Assembly: GCA_030530685.1 (NCBI GenBank)
Contig: JAUMUM010000013.1
Location: 1 to 57,001 of the forward strand
DNA length: 57,001 nt
From: Actinomycetaceae bacterium
GTDB lineage: Bacteria > Actinomycetota > Actinomycetes > Actinomycetales > Actinomycetaceae
Direction: 5' to 3'
The notes beneath the pieces are model-generated. The model did no database searches and was not told the origin of the DNA. It was given only the letters and a program-made list of their open reading frames with translations. This document shows positions 52,202 through 57,001 of this stretch, piece after piece. Positions within the stretch are counted from its first letter, which is position 1. The number at the start of each line of letters is the position of its first letter. Both the position numbers and the translations under genes were made by a program.

Positions 52202-53770
52202 CTACGCCTGAGGGGGTTCTGGCGCAGTCTGCGACGACTGGTCGGAGGGGTTCGCCGGCGCACTCCGGCCGCTGACCGAAGCCTCCCGCGAAGAATCGCC
52301 GCCGGGCGCGGTGGCTTCGGCTTCTTCCGCTGCTCTAGCGCCCTTCTTCTGCGCATCCTCCTCGGCCTGGCGGCGCTCGGCCCGGGTCATGGGCATGCGC
52401 GCGGTGATCATCGAGACCTTCCACGTCACCCACTCCAGCGGGCCTCGCTTGAAGAACCGCCGCCACAGCGTGCACGCCACGAGCAGGCCGATGACGAATC
52501 CGACGAGGGGAGACCAGGATGTCGCGATCTGCTTGTTTGGTGGCTGGAGGCCTATGGCGAAGAGATGGGCAACGTAGGCGGTCAGCGCCATGGAACCGAC
52601 CGAGGCCACCGGGTAGAGGACATGCCGGGCAAGGCCACCGGCGAGCAGGCACAGGCCGAGCACCGTCAGCGCGAAACCGCCAGAGCCAATGGTTTCGAAG
52701 ACGGTGTTCGTGTGCGCCTCGGCTGTCGTGAATTCCTGGATCTCCGGAAGGGGGGCTGCGTCCCAGTGAAAGATCCCTTGCGGGGTTTCCGTCAAACTCG
52801 AACCCGAGTCCATACCGGCGTTACCCGACAGGTTGCCGCTCGGCTGCGTCCCGGGAGGCAGCGAACCCAGGATCTCGGCGCCTTCGGGAATTTGGCCGTT
52901 GGCACCTTCGGGAATCTGACCGTTGGTCCCTCCGGACACGTTGTCCAACTTGTTCAGTCCACCGGGCTTCCCGTAACGGCGGGTCAGCAGCCACGAGCTT
53001 CCGTAGCCGATGACCATGAGGACGGCGCCGGAGACGACGAGCCTGGCGTGAACGATCCGGCTGGACAGGTCGCACCGCCCGATTCCCATTCCCGCGAAGA
53101 CGAAGGCCATGTACACGAGGCCCGGATAGGTGCCACTGACGAAGATGTCCCACAGGAAGAGTGTGTCCGAGTACTCCGATGCTCTGAGGTTCAATGAGTT
53201 CATCAGCCACGGCAGCATGAAGGTGGCGATGGGACCGACGACGGCGAGGATGGCCGATAGGGTGAAGAGCTTGCGCGGCGTCCAGAAGGTGAAAGGCAGG
53301 GCGACGATGAACCACACGGCGTAATAGGAAAGGATGATCAGCACGGGCGTGCCGAGGAATCCCGCCACCATGGCGATCACCATGAGCGTGAGGGCGCGGC
53401 CTGCGATCCTCAGTCGGGCGGTGCGCATGCGCTCGCCCTCGTAGGGAACGTTGCGCCCCGTGAGGATCGCTAGCGATACTCCCGCGAGCACGGCGAAGAG
53501 GATGGCCGAGCGCCCGTCGGGGATATGGGCGAGGACCGGATGGTCCTTGACCCATTGCACGTCGGTGAATGTCTCGGGGTCCTGGCGAGGGGCCATGTGT
53601 GCCACGAACATGCCGAAGATCGCCAGGCAGCGGGCGATGTCGAGGCCGCCTATCCGGCCGGAGTAGCGCTTGGCCGGTTCTCGCCCGGGCGTCGAAGGCC
53701 CGGATGGTGTTTGCGTGACGGCGTCCTGTTGGGCGCTCACGGTAGATTCAATTTGTCTCGTTGCGGTCAT
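52202..53770 (-). CDS. Polytopic membrane protein, DUF418/acyltransferase-3-like
   Basis: Protein of 522 residues with about ten helices. The N-terminal RIGGLDIARCLAIFGMFVAH matches the first helix of DUF418 and heparan-acetyltransferase-like proteins. A loop of about 70 residues carries the repeats GTNGQIPEGANGQIPEGAE before the last helices. The C-terminus is a 70-residue charged, Ala/Ser/Glu-rich cytoplasmic tail. A role in acyl transfer to surface polymers is possible but unproven. It stands alone and diverges from nrdF. Confidence 0.75.
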   Translation of the reverse strand: MTATRQIESTVSAQQDAVTQTPSGPSTPGREPAKRYSGRIGGLDIARCLAIFGMFVAHMAPRQDPETFTDVQWVKDHPVLAHIPDGRSAILFAVLAGVSLAILTGRNVPYEGERMRTARLRIAGRALTLMVIAMVAGFLGTPVLIILSYYAVWFIVALPFTFWTPRKLFTLSAILAVVGPIATFMLPWLMNSLNLRASEYSDTLFLWDIFVSGTYPGLVYMAFVFAGMGIGRCDLSSRIVHARLVVSGAVLMVIGYGSSWLLTRRYGKPGGLNKLDNVSGGTNGQIPEGANGQIPEGAEILGSLPPGTQPSGNLSGNAGMDSGSSLTETPQGIFHWDAAPLPEIQEFTTAEAHTNTVFETIGSGGFALTVLGLCLLAGGLARHVLYPVASVGSMALTAYVAHLFAIGLQPPNKQIATSWSPLVGFVIGLLVACTLWRRFFKRGPLEWVTWKVSMITARMPMTRAERRQAEEDAQKKGARAAEEAEATAPGGDSSREASVSGRSAPANPSDQSSQTAPEPPQA

Positions 53771-55353
<1,583 letters not shown>

Positions 55354-55365
55354 GGTTGGCCACGC

Positions 55366-55408
55366 GGCCGGGTCTGGCTGTCAATCCTGTGGCGGTGGCC
55401 GCCCGGCC
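55366..55408. terminator. Weak hairpin between nrdF and the TetR gene
   Basis: GGCCGGG / CCCGGCC arms with a long interior lie between two convergent genes. This is a modest candidate. Confidence 0.3.
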
Positions 55409-55455
55409 TGTCGTGGAGGCCGTCCAGCCGTCGCGGGCATAAGCGGGCGCCGCGA

Positions 55456-56043
55456 TCACGCGGATGCGTGAGGGGCCATTGCCTCGAGTGCGGTGATTGC
55501 CATTGCGGCGATGCGTTCGAGTTCGGATGTGGTTGCGCCGTCCCTGGCCTGCTGGCTCATTCCCTGCAGGGTGCTGGCGACGAACCTGGCCATGTCGTCC
55601 GTGACATCGGCACGGGAGGCCATCTGGCGGATGTTTTCGTTGCGCATGTCCGCAAGGCGCTCGCCAACGTGCCTGTTCGCCGACTTGACGGTGACTGCGG
55701 CGCTGATGACGAGGCACCCGCCGGGCAGGCCTTTGGTGGAATAGTGCTCCGCCGCTTCGAGCAGAACCCTGCGGAGCATTGCCAATCCATCCTTTTCTTC
55801 CGACATTGCTGTAGCCATGAATGCGCCATATGTCGAGTTGTAGTGGTCCACAACCGCGAAGAAGAGATCTTCCTTGGAGCCGTATGCTTTGTACAGGCTT
55901 GGAGGGTTGATTCCCATCGCCTTGGTCAACTCGGCCAGTGAGGTGCCCTCGTAGCCGTGTTCCCAAAACACGATCGTCGCCGCCTCGAGTGCACTCTCGG
56001 TTTGGAACTTTCGGCCTTGCCCAGGCTTTCCGCTCACGGCCAT
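55456..56043 (-). CDS. TetR-family transcriptional repressor
   Basis: Regulator of 195 residues. The helix-turn-helix is at about 15-60 (ALEAATIVFWEHGYEGTSLA, INPPSLYKAYGSKEDLFFAV). The ligand domain resembles the AcuR/YxaF-like branch (STKGLPGGCLVISAAVTVKS). The ATG at 56043 is chosen because CGAGGAGTG lies just before it and the fold begins soon after. It diverges from the reductase gene at 56213 and probably controls both genes through the dyad between them. Confidence 0.9.
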   Translation of the reverse strand: MAVSGKPGQGRKFQTESALEAATIVFWEHGYEGTSLAELTKAMGINPPSLYKAYGSKEDLFFAVVDHYNSTYGAFMATAMSEEKDGLAMLRRVLLEAAEHYSTKGLPGGCLVISAAVTVKSANRHVGERLADMRNENIRQMASRADVTDDMARFVASTLQGMSQQARDGATTSELERIAAMAITALEAMAPHASA

Positions 56044-56135
56044 CACTCCTCGAGTTTCGTGACGTCGCCCGTCGTTTGTCGCACTGGCGACTCGTGGACT
56101 GCCCACCCCTTCAGTGTCCCTTACGACCTCCATTT

Positions 56136-56161
56136 ATTCTTGTAGTGATTAATACATGAAT
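56136..56161. promoter_or_regulatory. Candidate TetR operator in the divergent promoter region
   Basis: ATTCTTGTA (56136-56144) and TACATGAAT (56153-56161) form an inverted repeat with 8 of 9 matches and an 8-base spacer, in an AT-rich patch between the divergent TetR and SDR genes. Confidence 0.5.
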
Positions 56162-56212
56162 GTAGAATGTGGCACGAAGGACGAGCGGCAAGCGAGGGGA
56201 AAGGGGTGTGCA

Positions 56213-56968
56213 ATGCGAAAGATTGCGGTCGTCACGGGAGCTAGTCGTGGCATTGGACGAGCGATTGCGATGCGCCTCGGTGCCAGTGGGTTCTGCGTCG
56301 GCGTTCATTACGGAGTTAGCTGCGCCGCAGCTTTCGAGGTAGTTCGGTCGATCGAGGGCAGGGGCGGTGCCGCCTTCGCCTTTGGGTGCGACCTGGCGGC
56401 GAGCGATCCCGGTCGGCGATTCTGGCAAGCCTACGACGCCGCGGCGAGTTGGGCAGGCGTCGAATCTTCCTCCATCGCCGTGCTGGTCAACAATGCGGGT
56501 GTCACGCTGCGCGGGACCATCGAAGACTTCGGCGACGAGGACTTCATCGCCCAGCAGGCTGTGAACGTCAACGCTCCCTACTTCATCACTCGACAAGCTC
56601 TGCCGCGTTTGATCGACAACGCGCGAGTCATCAACATCTCCTCCGGCGTCACGAGGATTGCTTTTCCCGATATCATCGCCTACGCACTCACAAAGGGTGC
56701 TATCGATGCGTTCACTCGGACCCTTGCCCAACACCTGGGGTCACGCGGTATCACCGTCAATGCCGTCGCGCCGGGCGTCGTCGACACCGACATAAACGCA
56801 TGGCTGCGCGGCAACGAGGAAGCCATTGAGAACGTCGTTGCGGACTCGGCCCTGGGCCGGCTCGGTCAGCCGGAGGATATCGCCGGGGTGGTCAGTTTCC
56901 TCGCTTCGCGGGATTCGGGGGCGATCACCGGCCAGGTCATCGATGCCACGCACGGCACTCGGCTGTGA
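56213..56968 (+). CDS. Short-chain dehydrogenase/reductase (FabG-like)
   Basis: NAD(P)H-dependent oxidoreductase of 251 residues with the classical SDR set: cofactor loop TGASRGIG (8-15), NNAG (93-96), the catalytic Ser in NISSGV (S143 or S144) and YALTK (Y157, K161). The end GRLGQPEDIAGVVSFLAS and ITGQVIDATHGTRL are FabG-like. The ATG follows GAGGGGAAAGGGG. The substrate is unknown; divergent pairing with a TetR regulator suggests inducible use, for example on a carbonyl stress compound. Confidence 0.9.
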   Translation: MRKIAVVTGASRGIGRAIAMRLGASGFCVGVHYGVSCAAAFEVVRSIEGRGGAAFAFGCDLAASDPGRRFWQAYDAAASWAGVESSSIAVLVNNAGVTLRGTIEDFGDEDFIAQQAVNVNAPYFITRQALPRLIDNARVINISSGVTRIAFPDIIAYALTKGAIDAFTRTLAQHLGSRGITVNAVAPGVVDTDINAWLRGNEEAIENVVADSALGRLGQPEDIAGVVSFLASRDSGAITGQVIDATHGTRL

Positions 56969-57001
56969 CGCCCGCTGGCGCCGTGTGTGACGCCCGCCGG
57001 C

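Overview
The window is GC-rich chromosomal DNA of an actinobacterium. The family is probably Actinomycetaceae or a close relative, but this is inferred from gene content only. The main pointers are a PknB (PASTA kinase)/PbpA/FtsW-RodA/PstP/FhaB/FhaA division operon, a class Ib ribonucleotide reductase, many GTG starts with 4-base GTGA overlaps, a tRNA gene without an encoded CCA, and LuxS, which is rare in Actinobacteria outside Actinomyces- and Bifidobacterium-like groups. No phage, insertion sequence, CRISPR array or rRNA was seen.

Layout. 0-7.4 kb (minus strand): peptidoglycan and cell-division signalling operon fhaA-fhaB-pstP-ftsW/rodA-pbpA-pknB, with no pknA. 7.8-8.0 kb: tRNA-Leu(CAG) with promoter and terminator. 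8.1-15.0 kb: a MacB/LolD-type ABC exporter diverging from a NarL-type histidine kinase; the likely partner regulator lies 2.5 kb further on, beyond a flavin reductase/FMN monooxygenase pair. 15.3-19.1 kb: a strongly asymmetric heterodimeric ABC exporter with one predicted working ATP site. 19.1-25.5 kb: DsbA-like protein, zinc macrodomain hydrolase, RNase HI, a FrnE-like protein without CxxC, and an S9 oligopeptidase. 25.7-29.5 kb: luxS and a nucleosidase fused to DNA-binding-type repeats, a 1.3 kb gene-free region with a candidate structured RNA, and a Fur-family regulator. 29.8 kb: thiamine-binding protein.

30.9-37.8 kb carries two tandem paralogous copies of a three-gene cassette: DUF4956 membrane protein, VTC-type polyphosphate polymerase, and a Cthe_2159-like beta-helix lipoprotein. 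I infer a membrane system that makes and moves a polyanion (probably polyphosphate) and displays a binding protein outside the cell. It is the most interesting under-described system here. 37.8-41.7 kb: a cluster of DnaA-type boxes, a pair of facing NrdR boxes, then nrdH-nrdI-nrdE; nrdF is separated, at 54.4 kb. 42.0-45.3 kb: an OpuC/ProU-type osmoprotectant ABC importer. 45.6-48.0 kb: a lipoprotein coupled to an S4-domain protein. 48.0-52.0 kb: a DASS anion transporter followed by a soluble multidomain histidine kinase and a receiver protein. 52.2-57.0 kb: a DUF418-like membrane protein, nrdF, and a TetR/SDR divergent pair.

Two themes recur. Many otherwise ordinary proteins carry Ala/Gly/Asp/Ser-rich low-complexity insertions or tails. 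Intergenic regions carry long GC-rich perfect hairpins, mostly without a U-tract, that probably act as terminators. Functional calls come from motifs read by eye; no database search was run.
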